Made by a program: the position numbers and the translations under genes
Notes under the pieces: model-generated
What the model was told of the DNA's origin: nothing
Databases searched by the model: none
What the model saw: only the letters and a program-made list of their open reading frames with translations
Assembly (NCBI GenBank): GCA_947623455.1
Contig: OX392540.1
Location: forward strand, 9,689,432-9,753,431
DNA length: 64,000 nucleotides
From: Mimachlamys varia
Lineage: Eukaryota; Mollusca; Bivalvia; Pectinida; Pectinidae
Direction: 5' to 3'
Shown: positions 34,342 through 44,519 of the stretch, piece by piece
Numbering within the stretch: the first letter of the stretch is position 1
Layout of the letters: the number at the start of each line of letters is the position of its first letter

Positions 34342-34661
34342 TTTTAAATGCCCAATGAAAACATGTAAAGGGGAGTAGGGAGTTGTGGTTGAGGTTGTGG
34401 GGGGGGGGGGGGAGGGGTTGACATTAACGCTTGTCCGCTACCAGACAAAATTGCTGTCGGTCAAGTGAAACGATTAACACGCTTGTCCGACGGGAAAGTA
34501 CCAAATATAGTCTTCATGTTGTTTATTTTTATTCTGAAATCAATATTCATTAAATACTCACGGTAACCTACCTCATCATCTAATAGACCCGAGATAACTA
34601 TTAATTTCTCTATATTGGCTTACCAAACATATACAGGTGTAGCTCCTTCCCTAGATCTCAC
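34342..34661. other. Non-coding stretch with a G-run
   Basis: A G-run of about 14 (34399-34412) followed by a-gggg may vary in length. Two acgcttgtccg motifs lie near 34428 and 34478. No gene is seen. Confidence 0.4.
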
Positions 34662-34868
34662 TCAGACTAATCCTCCAGGTATGTCAAAGGTGGGTCTTTG
34701 GTACAATTCCAGCCGATCAAAGTGTTGACAGGTCATGACCACCATTTTTTCATGTGGTGATGTAGAGTGTGTGGCTACTGCTGCATCACGGTTATAATAT
34801 TCTGGCCCAATATTCAAATGACCCAAGGTACAAAATATATCCCATTTGAAGCATTCAATACATTCAAA
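34662..34868 (-). other. Open frame of uncertain nature
   Basis: The minus strand is open for 68 codons to TGA, with protein-like composition (for example G-P-E-Y-Y-N-R-D-A-A-V-A-T-H, then H-F-D-R-L-E-L-Y-Q-R-P-T-F). It has no start codon at its beginning, no convincing splice sites and no recognised family. It may be a fragment of an old transposable element. Confidence 0.2.
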
Positions 34869-34995
34869 CTATTCTTTGCTGATATGAAAAGTCAAACAAA
34901 ACATGTAAATCTTCTAATTTGTACCATTTAAAAACTCCCTGACTTTAGTATGGCCTTCAGGAAAAAAAATTTGAAATATAGTCCAAATTGGTAAC

Positions 34996-35057
34996 GACAC
35001 ACTTGCATACACGTAATAGGTGCCTTGACACACTTGCATACACGTAATAGGTGCCTT
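34996..35057. repeat. 31-bp direct duplication
   Basis: gacacacttgcatacacgta then ataggtgcctt is present twice in tandem with no differences, at 34996 and 35027. Confidence 0.9.
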
Positions 35058-35786
35058 GTCCCTAATAAATGAGGGCATATAACTTCTACTTTATCGCTAG
35101 CCTGAGTTTTCTCTGCAGCATATATATGCCCCATTACTTTTTCTTATAGTGGTTAAGTGTACCACTCTATAGAAAATTTCAGGGGTTACGTACAGGCTGA
35201 AATCAAGGGATACAGGTAAAACTGTATATAGAAAATTAAATAGTTGAAATGTGCCATGACTCATGACTGTGTAAGGCTTATTTAGTATAAAGTACTGAAT
35301 ACACCCCCTAAATTATCTTTTGATTGAATATTAACTAACTCAATATAATATTTATTAATACATATTATTAACTTTCAATCAAGCTCACTAATGTGGTATA
35401 ATCACATCCGCGGAATTCCGAGTGCCATGTTAACTGTAGTGTAAATGGGAACAGTATCACGCTGTTCGGTCGTAGCATATAATTACGACCTGGATGGGAT
35501 GCAGCTTCACATTATTCAGGTTAGGAAATAACCAGGATATGTGGGTCGCAATATATATATCAGCTAATTGAAATGCAGGCTTCGCCGGAAGCAATTGTGA
35601 CTGATAGAACATTGTGAGAATGATTGGAAATATTTCATATTGTGTTGTACTGTCTCTTATCGTATTTTCTTCTGTTTATAATTTGAGTTTTTATACCCGT
35701 TTTATGTGCGTGCAATGTACCCCGAGTGTTATCAAAAATTTGTACATGCATACTAATTTTGATGCATGCCAATCACGTACTGTTGT
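35058..35786. other. AT-rich non-coding stretch
   Basis: I see no gene, RNA or repeat with defined ends. It is within the large putative minus-strand intron. Confidence 0.4.
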
Positions 35787-36247
35787 AGGACTCACACAAC
35801 TAAATAATTTACTATATGTTATTACTAAGCTTTCGAGCTAATAACTTTAATATTTGAAGTACAACACTTGTGAAAACTGCCTAAATTCACAGATACATAC
35901 ATGACAAAGGCTTCAAGTGGCATTTAATGAGGAGTTTACTGGCATATTAGCTTGCTACAGGCGTCTGCTTCGGACAACCGGAAATTTACATGTCAAACCA
36001 GTGAAATTGCACGGGAACACCCTCTGACTTTTGACCCCATATCAATCCGCCATCACATATCAAAATCTACCAAAAGTATATATTTTTGTAAAGTTAAATA
36101 TCTACAGATTTCATTCAATGCAGAATAGGTCAACAATTACCTATTTAAATTACCCAGAATCACTGTACTTAGCCGGAATGAATTTTCAGTAGGGACTACA
36201 AACGTATGAAACACTTCGTGATAGGCTGATTTAGTTGTGTGAGTCCT
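35787..36247 (+). mobile_element. MITE-461, copy 1
   Basis: The element has perfect 19-bp terminal inverted repeats (aggactcacacaactaaat and atttagttgtgtgagtcct), is 461 bp long and has no coding capacity. Copy 2 at 37511-37971 has the same orientation and length, and I could not find a difference by eye. The left flank ends tgttgt and the right flank starts ttaaag, so this copy lacks a matching target duplication. Confidence 0.88.
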
Positions 36248-37510
36248 TTAAAGGGCACTAAACCTTTCAGATGTTGAAATAAAGTTAACTTACTGAAAGT
36301 ATATACATTTCCGAGTAAAATGGTGAAGTTTGGTTGAAATTGAATAAACCATTATGAAGAAAACCCAAGTTATTGCACCTAATGTACACTTGCTATTCAG
36401 AGCTAGCACCAGAAATTTCTCGTTTCTTTTGCATAACATTTACCTCTAGCACCTCAGTTAAGCACACACTTAGCAATTTCATATTTTGCACAAAGATCAA
36501 ATACGCTTACCGCTCAACTGTTTTTGAAAAGAAATCTTGTTACCTCAGTTTCTGCTAATTTTAAAGTCTCTGCAGTAATTAATTTTTATTTTAAGTATTT
36601 TTTTATTTAATTTTAACAATTAAACACACTTAGAATTTACACACAACTTCAAACTTCTACAGAAAACATGAGCCTTAAACGGTTATTAGATATCCACCTT
36701 AACTGTTTATCTATCAATTACACCAGCTTACATTTAGCACTTCTAGCTCCCCGGGGTGCCTCCATTTTACAGGGAGAATATTGGGGGTAGGGGAGATATA
36801 ATGCTATAAACGGCTTATTGTATGAGTAAACAAAGTACACAAACGCATTAAATCAATAAACAAGATGTTTAACAAGGTATATATTGTGACAGGAATAAAG
36901 TAATATCTACAATTTACTGAAAATATGGAATATTAAGTTGGATTTAGCCACCAAAACATGTACGTGACACATACACATATATAAACTCACATGTGCAATA
37001 ATTATACAAGCTTATTATGTGATTGTTCTAGTAATTGCTTTCTTAGGACTATAAAACACACATACATTTATAATTTGCATGAAGGAAGAAGCCTGAGAAT
37101 GACTGGGCAGAGTAGGAACGGGGTTTGGGGTGGGGGGGGGGGGGGGGTGGGGGGTGGGGTGGGGGGTGAAGACAGCACACTAGGTCTTTGTTCTATCAAA
37201 ATTTGGATGCTAAACCCTGGTGCACATATCAGTTAAGTTTTATTAACACGCACGCAGATTAATTATCACAGTTAATTGAACCAAACTTAATTAAAAACGC
37301 GAGTATCAGGGTCAGTCCAACAATACAGGCTTCAACACAGGGCCATGTTTAGCCAGATTTTAAATAATTTTGAAGTTTTTTTGTCAAATTAAATAGTTTT
37401 ACACACTGAAAAATGTGCAAACACTCAATGACAGTGGCTGTCTTTGAAAAAAAAATATCCGGAAGCACAGAAAATGTTATATAGGTCAAGCACATGGCTA
37501 GTTCTATTAA
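36248..37510. other. Spacer between the two MITE-461 copies
   Basis: This 1263-bp AT-rich segment has no gene that I recognise. It contains a G-rich run at 37120-37167. Its two edges are ttaaaggg and ctattaa, each beginning or ending in TTAA next to a MITE end. Confidence 0.5.
37120..37167 (+). repeat. G-rich low-complexity tract, quadruplex-prone
   Basis: Runs of four or more G are separated by single t or ttt (ggggtttggggtgggg and onward, including a run of 16 G). This is a classic G-quadruplex-capable tract and a likely site of sequencing length error. Confidence 0.85.
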
Positions 37511-37971
37511 AGGACTCACACAACTAAATAATTTACTATATGTTATTACTAAGCTTTCGAGCTAATAACTTTAATATTTGAAGTACAACACTTGTGAAAA
37601 CTGCCTAAATTCACAGATACATACATGACAAAGGCTTCAAGTGGCATTTAATGAGGAGTTTACTGGCATATTAGCTTGCTACAGGCGTCTGCTTCGGACA
37701 ACCGGAAATTTACATGTCAAACCAGTGAAATTGCACGGGAACACCCTCTGACTTTTGACCCCATATCAATCCGCCATCACATATCAAAATCTACCAAAAG
37801 TATATATTTTTGTAAAGTTAAATATCTACAGATTTCATTCAATGCAGAATAGGTCAACAATTACCTATTTAAATTACCCAGAATCACTGTACTTAGCCGG
37901 AATGAATTTTCAGTAGGGACTACAAACGTATGAAACACTTCGTGATAGGCTGATTTAGTTGTGTGAGTCCT
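37511..37971 (+). mobile_element. MITE-461, copy 2
   Basis: Same sequence, length, orientation and 19-bp inverted ends as copy 1. The left flank ends ctattaa and the right flank begins tgtacgtaa. Neither copy has matching flanks, but the inner flanks share TTAA and the outer ones share tgt. This suggests a rearrangement or composite move rather than two simple insertions. Confidence 0.88.
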
Positions 37972-38010
37972 TGTACGTAATGGGGCATGCTGTCTCTGGC
38001 CCTTACATCA

Positions 38011-38130
38011 GACTTATATAGACATTTGACAAATAGATGTCTGGTGTGGGCCCAAACCAGATGTGTTGTGGACTTATATAGACATTTGACAAATAGATGT
38101 CTGGTGTGGGCCCAAACCAGATGTGGTGTC
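38011..38130. repeat. 60-bp tandem duplication
   Basis: gacttatatagacatttgac then aaatagatgtctggtgtggg and cccaaaccagatgtgttgtg is repeated once with very few changes, at 38011 and 38071. The resulting open frame (38.0-38.17 kb) is a consequence of the duplication. Confidence 0.88.
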
Positions 38131-39467
38131 GGGGCCAGAGCAAACTGGGCTACTGTATCCCCTGGCTCTTAGCTCTCTCCTTTGCCAATTGTAATATGTA
38201 GGCCATGTTAGGGATTCTTTATAGCTGGCCTAGATGAAATCGAATACAACTTCTCCTTCAACTTTTCATTTTATCCCCAAAAACAGGAAGATGTGTATAC
38301 ATGTGCTGGAGATGTAATGTGTTATGTTTGGAAGTGTCACCGTGCTACCTGTTCTTAGATGTAAATAAACTTCACTTTAAACCTGAAGTGTTGCCAATTA
38401 TGAATATTCTTATTGAATTAAGAAAATGTCAAAATTTAACTAAATTGTCCCTTTAATTGTTGCTAACAATGAGTTAACTATAGTTATTGTACATTGCCTG
38501 ACTATATAAATATTAAGTGCTAAGCAGGAGCATGACTTTTAGTTTAGTTTAGGTGACCTCCATATTTCTAAATAGGTACTCATTAATATCAACCAATCAG
38601 GAATGCCCTTTCAAAATGTTTTCTAAGATGATGATCGATGTTAATAAAGTGATTGAGAAATTAAAGTTCTGTAGTAGATTGTTTGAAGAACAAAAAAAAG
38701 GTGTTAATGATAGCAAAAAAAGACTATTTGGCAGTTCTAGATCTACCCACTGGGTATGAGAAGTCCTAGTCCTAATGGTTCCTAATTATATAACTATTGT
38801 GTTCATTTTAGTTACATCTGCCGATTTGTATTAGTCGTTGTTAACTCCAACCATGTCACTATTGTGTCGTTATTAAGTGAATGTCAGGGAGCTTATATTG
38901 GAATTGAATAGTCGCAAGGTTAACCTGTGCATTTCATTATATACATATGTTGTCCAAACTAATTTACCTACATTGCAATACTGTGCCTATAGTTGCCACA
39001 ACGTTTGATGGAGCAGTTACTCTTGTGTTATCATCTGAAGTTCAACTCAAAGCCAAAACGTGACCACAGTGACAGGGCAATCTGTAACACAAACAAACAA
39101 TCCTTTAAGGATTCAGCAATTAAGAATATTTCACAAGTGGGTTAATTTTCAAATAAAACAGAATGATTTTGCACAATAATAATAAAGTTGACTTTTGTCA
39201 GACCAAAATTCTCCCAAAGTCAAATTGTGTTTGTTACGTTCCCTGTAACACCTAAAAAGAACATCAAGTTTAAGCTATGTACAAATGTGTTATCTTTTTA
39301 TTTTAGTTATTTTTTCTAAATGGTCAATTTATTACTTGTTTTTCAAATTAATTTCATGTGAATTCATAATTTAGTTGATTTTTAAAAGGATATGTTTTCA
39401 TTCTTTCATGTGAAAGTCACATGAAGAAACATGGATCTGCATAATTCTTTTTTTTGCATCAGTGACC
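38131..39467. other. AT-rich non-coding stretch
   Basis: No exon with splice sites, RNA gene or repeat with defined ends is visible in this 1.3 kb. A 68-codon open frame at 38553-38759 has no supporting features. Confidence 0.4.
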
Positions 39468-39471
39468 TTAA

Positions 39472-40162
39472 CTCTTTCGGCGCCAATTTACCTTTTTAAC
39501 ATATTGGCCCAGCGCCATATATTAATTACTAATATTAAAGGAATTTTAATTAACAATGTATGTTTTTCTTATTTGTTGGTGTAGGGACATGCTACTTGGT
39601 GGATATAAAGTTCAGATGATGCTTTACCAAATGCACCTCATCACAGGTCATTCAAGGTCAATCAAGGTCATGTAACCTTGGCGGCCATCTTGGATTTTCA
39701 TAATTTGATAAAATTGTTGATTTTACAGCTATATTTCTTTTTTTTCACTTATCTGTAGGTTTCAATCTATATTATGAGTGTCTGTATATATATCTACTGA
39801 TATAATGAAGAATATAAGTGGTGGCAGGCATATATTGCAATAGGAAATAAAGTTACCTAAACATGTAATTCTGACATAATATATATCTATTGCTAAATAT
39901 AGATTTATGCGTAACACTTTATAGCACTTTATAGCATTGTTTTAGTTGGTGTAGGAACATGCTACTTGATGGATATAAAGTTCAAATGAAGCTAGCGCTG
40001 TACCTTTTGGACATTGTTCACATTCAGTCAAGGTCATGTGTCCTTGGCAGCCATCTTGGATTTTATGAAAATCTTAAGATTATTGTTTTCAAAATGTCGA
40101 CTATAGTCGACTTTGGTGCTCGTCCTCGCTGTCGACAAAAGTCGACTTTGGCACCGAAAGAG
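39472..40162. mobile_element. TTAA-flanked element of 691 bp with inverted ends
   Basis: The left end TTAA-ctctttcggcgccaa and the right end, reverse-complemented (TTAA-ctctttcggtgccaa), match at 14 of 15 positions. TTAA is present at both edges (39468-39471 and 40163-40166). Inside, a segment of about 370 bp is tandemly duplicated: ttggtgtagggacatgctac at 39576 and ttggtgtaggaacatgctac at 39946, and ccatcttggattt twice. The right half has gtcgac repeats near 40095-40145. No transposase is encoded. Its ends differ from the 30820 element, so it is a separate TTAA family. Confidence 0.8.
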
Positions 40163-40166
40163 TTAA

Positions 40167-40679
40167 CCATTGTTGGTCTATGCCCAAAAGCATTAGGGTT
40201 CTATATAAATATAATGCATCTCCTTAGTATGGCAACCCAAAAATGAAGTGGACACTCTATATGATCATGTTCCCATGTGACATTAAAATTTTCAAGCATC
40301 AGCCCGCACAAGCAAAAATATAGTGTTTGTTATAACAACTATTTTGAAATTCAAGGACTCTCCACTAGCCTGAACCAGAATTTACTAGAAATGGGCATAG
40401 GTCCACTAGCCTGAACCAAAATTTACTAGAAATATGCACAGGACTAGTGGCTAACGTCGCAGACTGTGACTTGAGCATAAATATAAATTGTGGGTGGACC
40501 ACCCCTTTACAAAAACAATAACCATGAAAAAAAAAATAATTGTTCATCAAGTAAGAAGAAATAAAATAAAAAACAATCAGCCTACTTGAAGAAAATCTGA
40601 CCAATAATGCCACTATGTAGCAGTAGCACATATACTCATCGACACCCTATAAAAACATAAACATAAATGTACCACTTAC
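40167..40679. other. Non-coding stretch with a small tandem duplication
   Basis: It contains a 41-bp duplication at 40362-40441 (ccactagcctgaaccagaat repeated at 40403) and AT-rich sequence. It is just downstream, on the minus strand, of the donor of putative exon a. Confidence 0.55.
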
Positions 40680-40833
40680 ATGCACACTTGGCACTTGCAC
40701 TGCTGTCGAGCAGGGGGGTTGCTTGATGCCAATGAATATCTAACATCTCGGCAAAAGAGCTGGCATTTTCCTTCATCAGAGTTGTGGTCGAGTCATCTGT
40801 TTGTGAACCAATACGTTGTTTGGTCAGCAGTAG
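40680..40833 (-). CDS. Putative coding exon, unidentified gene (exon a)
   Basis: This is the best-looking unassigned exon in the window. It runs from a 3' splice site (aatcaataattacag) to a consensus donor (GTGCAT, then gtaagt), with 51 open codons plus one base. The frame reads L-L-L-T-K-Q-R-I-G-S-Q-T-D-D-S-T-T-T-L-M, then K-E-N-A-S-S-F-A-E-M-L-D-I-H-W-H-Q-A-T-P-L-L, and ends S-A-S-A-K-C-A. Composition and the lack of bias toward simple repeats look like real protein. It ends in phase 1, which fits exon b at 33361-33419. I do not recognise the family. The 7.3-kb intron to exon b would hold both MITE-461 copies, the SINE and one TTAA element. Confidence 0.5.
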
Positions 40834-41042
40834 CTGTAATTATTGATTTTGTATATATCATAAAATGTTTAAGAGGGCACTATTAAATCTAAAATGTCAT
40901 ACATGTTGCTATGGTTCTAACACATATGGCTACTGATGAAAAACGTAATAAAGCCTTTAACACATCAATATCCTAAACATTTTAATTACAATCTCAAAAC
41001 ATCTTATTGACATACGATGTACATGTAAAATACAAAAGGATT
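40834..41042. other. AT-rich non-coding stretch
   Basis: I see no exon or repeat here. The first exon of the minus-strand gene containing exon a was not located in the remaining 40.8-43.5 kb. Confidence 0.4.
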
Positions 41043-41262
41043 GGACAACAGGGAAAGCTTTATAAGTCTGGACACCAGGGAAAGCTTTATAAGTCTGAAC
41101 ACCAAGAAAAGCTTTATAAGCCCGGACACCTGCAGGGAAATCTTTATAAGCCTGGACACCAGGAAAACTTTATAAGCCTGGACAGCAGGAAAATCTTTAT
41201 GAGTCTGGACACCAGGGATAGCTTTATACATTTTAAGTCTGGACAGCAGGGAGACTTTTATT
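41043..41262. repeat. 27-bp minisatellite, about 8 copies
   Basis: The unit is ggacaccagggaaagctttat then aagtct. Copies vary (aagcccggacacctgca, gagtctggacacc, and one interrupted by acattttaagtct). As 27 is a multiple of 3, it leaves open frames on both strands (for example G-H-Q-G-K-L-Y-K-S per unit). There is no other sign of coding. Confidence 0.88.
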
Positions 41263-42470
41263 GGTAAATTGGGAAAAGGCCCCCGAGTGAAATTGGATAA
41301 AAGTCATCATCATATCAACACAAAATTTCCTTGACTAAAAATAATTTATAATTTCATAGTATTAATTACAGGCATGACTTTGCGCCAAAGAAAAAATAGC
41401 TAAATTTTTGAGAAAAAATTTGGAACCCCCAAAACGGGTATATTATTTGTATATTTCAATATATGACTGATATTTCTTAATTTAAAGATGAAAATAGCTG
41501 AGTTCAGCTAATTAGCTGAAAATAATCATGTCTGCAATTACATGTATATCTATATTCAACATACTGATTACTGGTTAGGAAGAATTTTCTAGTCAAATGT
41601 TTCCAACAAAAACCTGTTTATATATGACTACGGCAACCTAAATTTCTTTCAAGAAAGAAATCTGCATGCGTATTTACACATAGTCCCTTACATTCCTTTA
41701 TAATTCCATTGAAAATGGTTCAGCAGTTTAGATGGAGTTGCGCTTACAAATAAGTGTTCATAAAGAATTACAGTATTTTGACCTGGTTACCATGGCAACC
41801 AAAATTTCTGCAGAAAGATACCCTACATGCACATTTACACATGGTCCCTAACATTCCTGTGTAGTTTCACTTCAATCGGTTGACAGGTTAATGAGTCGTC
41901 TGAAAAAAATGTCTCCATTGTTTGCAGTGCACAATTTTTTTATTACATTTTCTCATAACTTTCAGGAAATTATCCTAGTAAACAAATTGAGAAAAAACCT
42001 GAAAAGTGGGAAAATTGAAGCCCAAATCTAATTGGGAATGCGGCCATATATTGGCCCTTAAGAGACCCTAGAAAAAGCCCTAAAAAGACCCCATTTATAG
42101 AATACCCAGTGGCTGCATGGTTATTAGATTGATCCCATTCATTGTAATGGAGCGAGCTCGGTGTGAATCACAATGGGGCAATTTCTGCATCATTAAATCA
42201 GATTCACTTAAATATAACCCATTTCTGTGGATTTCTTACCTTACTTTAAAATCCAGGTAAATTGTCATGTTAACTATCAAGTTTAAGTAGAAGGACATAA
42301 AACTGAAATTAGAACTGACTGCCATGATCGAGACTTCAGTATTTTATTTTTTGTTTTTAAAGAGCTCTTCTAGATCATTTTTAATGGGGAGGCGGAGCAA
42401 ATATGGAATTCAATTTGTAGCAGTACAATTTGTAACAGGAGAGAAAAAAATGCACGGCCCGACCAGAGTT
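41263..42470. other. Old repeat-derived sequence, no gene
   Basis: Two diverged copies of a module of about 100 bp lie at 41630-41735 and 41790-41890. They share ggcaacc-aaatttct, atttacacat-gtccct-acattc and a tail like gttcagcagtttagatgg or ggttgacaggttaatgag. Flanking sequence (gggaaaaggcccccgagtg and agaccctagaaaaagcccta) looks like decayed transposon. No exon is seen. Confidence 0.45.
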
Positions 42471-42528
42471 GATGAATATTTTATGCATAAAATATTCATC
42501 CCCACCATAAAATATTCATCACCCCCCC
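42471..42528 (-). repeat. 30-bp perfect palindrome plus inverted relative of the array-2 unit
   Basis: gatgaatattttatg-cataaaatattcatc (42471-42500) is a perfect palindrome. Directly after it comes cccaccataaaatattcatc then acccccc. Read on the minus strand, the whole segment is ggggggtgatgaatatttta, tggtggggatgaatatttta, tg. This closely parallels the array-2 unit ggggggatgaatattttatg, gtggtagatagatattttat, g. Confidence 0.8.
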
Positions 42529-43440
42529 TGAATTTAACAAAATCATTTTACTTAAATACAAAATTTTAGCATCATAACATCATGTTACCTGTAATACATG
42601 GTTCCTATATGTCTGGCCAGGTAATACACACTAGGGTGTCGCCTGTATGGGGATGAGTAGGATGGCCCCTGGGGCTTATTGCAATATTAATTGATACAGG
42701 TGAGAACCGGTGAGAGATGGGCGACAGGTGACCAGCATACAGGTGTACGTGTGAAGCTTAAGATTTACCCAGGAAAATATACAGTCTCAAATAATGAATG
42801 ATAATTAAAACAAATAGATACACTGAATTTATAAAACCAATTACATATATAGTTTTATTATTCACAACAGCTGATACTTAAACTTGCATTTATAATAACT
42901 TTGCGCTTTCTTGATAACACTTGATTTAAACACAAAAATATGTAAAATATAAAATTGTAGTCCAAAAATTAAAGTGAAAACTAAAGGTGGGATATAAGTC
43001 AATTATTCAACTGCCTTAGAATGTTCTTTATTGCGATATATGTTATATATAGTAAAGGAGAATGTACCAGTTGAGTTGTTAAAAAAATTCTGATGCTAGT
43101 TATAGCTAGCTATATATTATAATATACTTAAGAAAATATTTGCTAACATATAATCATACTGATGCAAGGTGTTTTCTTCAACTTTTGTATTATATATTCC
43201 TTTTTTCCAAAATATACAATTATATTCTTTAAAAACAATTCTCTAAGTATTTCACTATAATTAATGAGGTATAATTATATAATTAAAGCTTGTGTACCAC
43301 ACCAGACTTCCCATGCCAGAACTATGGTTGACATTTATTGATTCAATTGACTACTTGAACACCTGTTGAATGGGATAATGGTGACTTTGATTGAGACATT
43401 GAAGAGATGTTGTTTTTGTAATTAGAAGTTATGTGGATGC
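42529..43440. other. Non-coding stretch upstream of a putative exon
   Basis: AT-rich sequence with a short inverted pair of acctgtat/atacaggt motifs near 42590-42750. It may include the promoter of the exon at 43519, but no TATA box or CpG-rich tract can be fixed. Confidence 0.4.
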
Positions 43441-43518
43441 ATGGTCAGGTATGCATATAACTTGGTCACTTGGACATATATAATTACCATACATGGTTTT
43501 ATCCTGCAACGGTGCAAG

Positions 43519-43599
43519 ATGGACACTGACTTCTATGATGAGATAGTGACATTTTTACAGAGTGACCCAAACAAAAGAAAATGGCCTAAACGAGTACTG
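43519..43599 (+). CDS. Putative first coding exon, unidentified gene
   Basis: ATG lies in a good context (A at -3, G at +4). It opens a 27-codon frame M-D-T-D-F-Y-D-E-I-V-T-F-L-Q-S-D-P-N-K-R then K-W-P-K-R-V-L, ending exactly at a consensus donor (ACTG, then gtgagt) in phase 0. The short acidic-aromatic start resembles the beginnings of integrase-domain proteins common in molluscs, but this is only an impression. No second exon lies within the window before array 2 begins 158 bp after the donor. If real, array 2 sits in its first intron, which would be more than 20 kb. Confidence 0.4.
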
Positions 43600-44519
43600 G
43601 TGAGTAATCTTTATTTTCAAAGGGAATACTGAATATGTTTGTTTTACTAAATATCAATATTATGTTGTAATTGATGTTTAGAATGCATATTTTTTTTTTA
43701 AATATATAATGTTTGAATATCTTATGATTCGCAGTTGTTATAAAACTACCTTATAAAGGTAGATAGATATTTTATGACTACAGTATAGATTAATTGAGTA
43801 TTTTATGGGGGTAGATATGTATTTTATGACTATACAATATAGATTGTTTGAGTATTTTATGGGGGGTAGATATGTATATTGTGACTACAGTATAGATTGT
43901 TTGAGTATTTTATGGGGGTAAATATATATGTATTTTATGACTATAGTATATATGGGGGATGATTATTTTATTGTGGTAGATAGATATTTTATGACTACAA
44001 TATAGGGGGGATGAGTATTTTATGGTGGTAGATAGATATTTTATGACTACAGTATAGGGGGGATGAGTATTTTATTGGGGTAGATAGGTATTTTATGACT
44101 ACGGTATAGTGGGGATGAGTATTTTATGGTGGTAGATAGGTATTTTATGACTACGGTATAGGAAGGATCAGTATTTTATGGTGGTAGATAGGTATTTTAT
44201 GACTACAGTATAATGGGGATGAGTATTAAATGGAGGTAGATAGGTATTTTTTATGACTACAGTATAAGGGGGATGAGTATTTAATGGGGGTAGACAGATA
44301 TTTTATACTACAGTATAGGGGGGGATGAATATTTTATGGTGGTAGATAGATATTTTATGACTATGGTATAGGGGGATGAGTATTTTATGGTGGTAGATAG
44401 ATATTTTATGACTATGGTATAGGGGGATGAGTATTTTATGCGGGTAGATAGATATTTTATGACTACAGTATAGGGGGGATGAGTTTTTGTGGGGATGGAT
44501 AGGTATTTTATGACTACAG

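Noticed and set aside
36991..37236. 81-codon open frame through the G-rich tract
   Set aside because: Its middle is poly-Gly from a low-complexity G-run; no coding support.
37987..38172. 61-codon open frame with two identical 20-residue repeats
   Set aside because: It is explained by the 60-bp tandem duplication, which keeps the frame.
41004..41267. Repeat-containing open frames on both strands at the 27-bp minisatellite
   Set aside because: The 27-bp unit preserves any open frame; there is no start context, splice site or family match.
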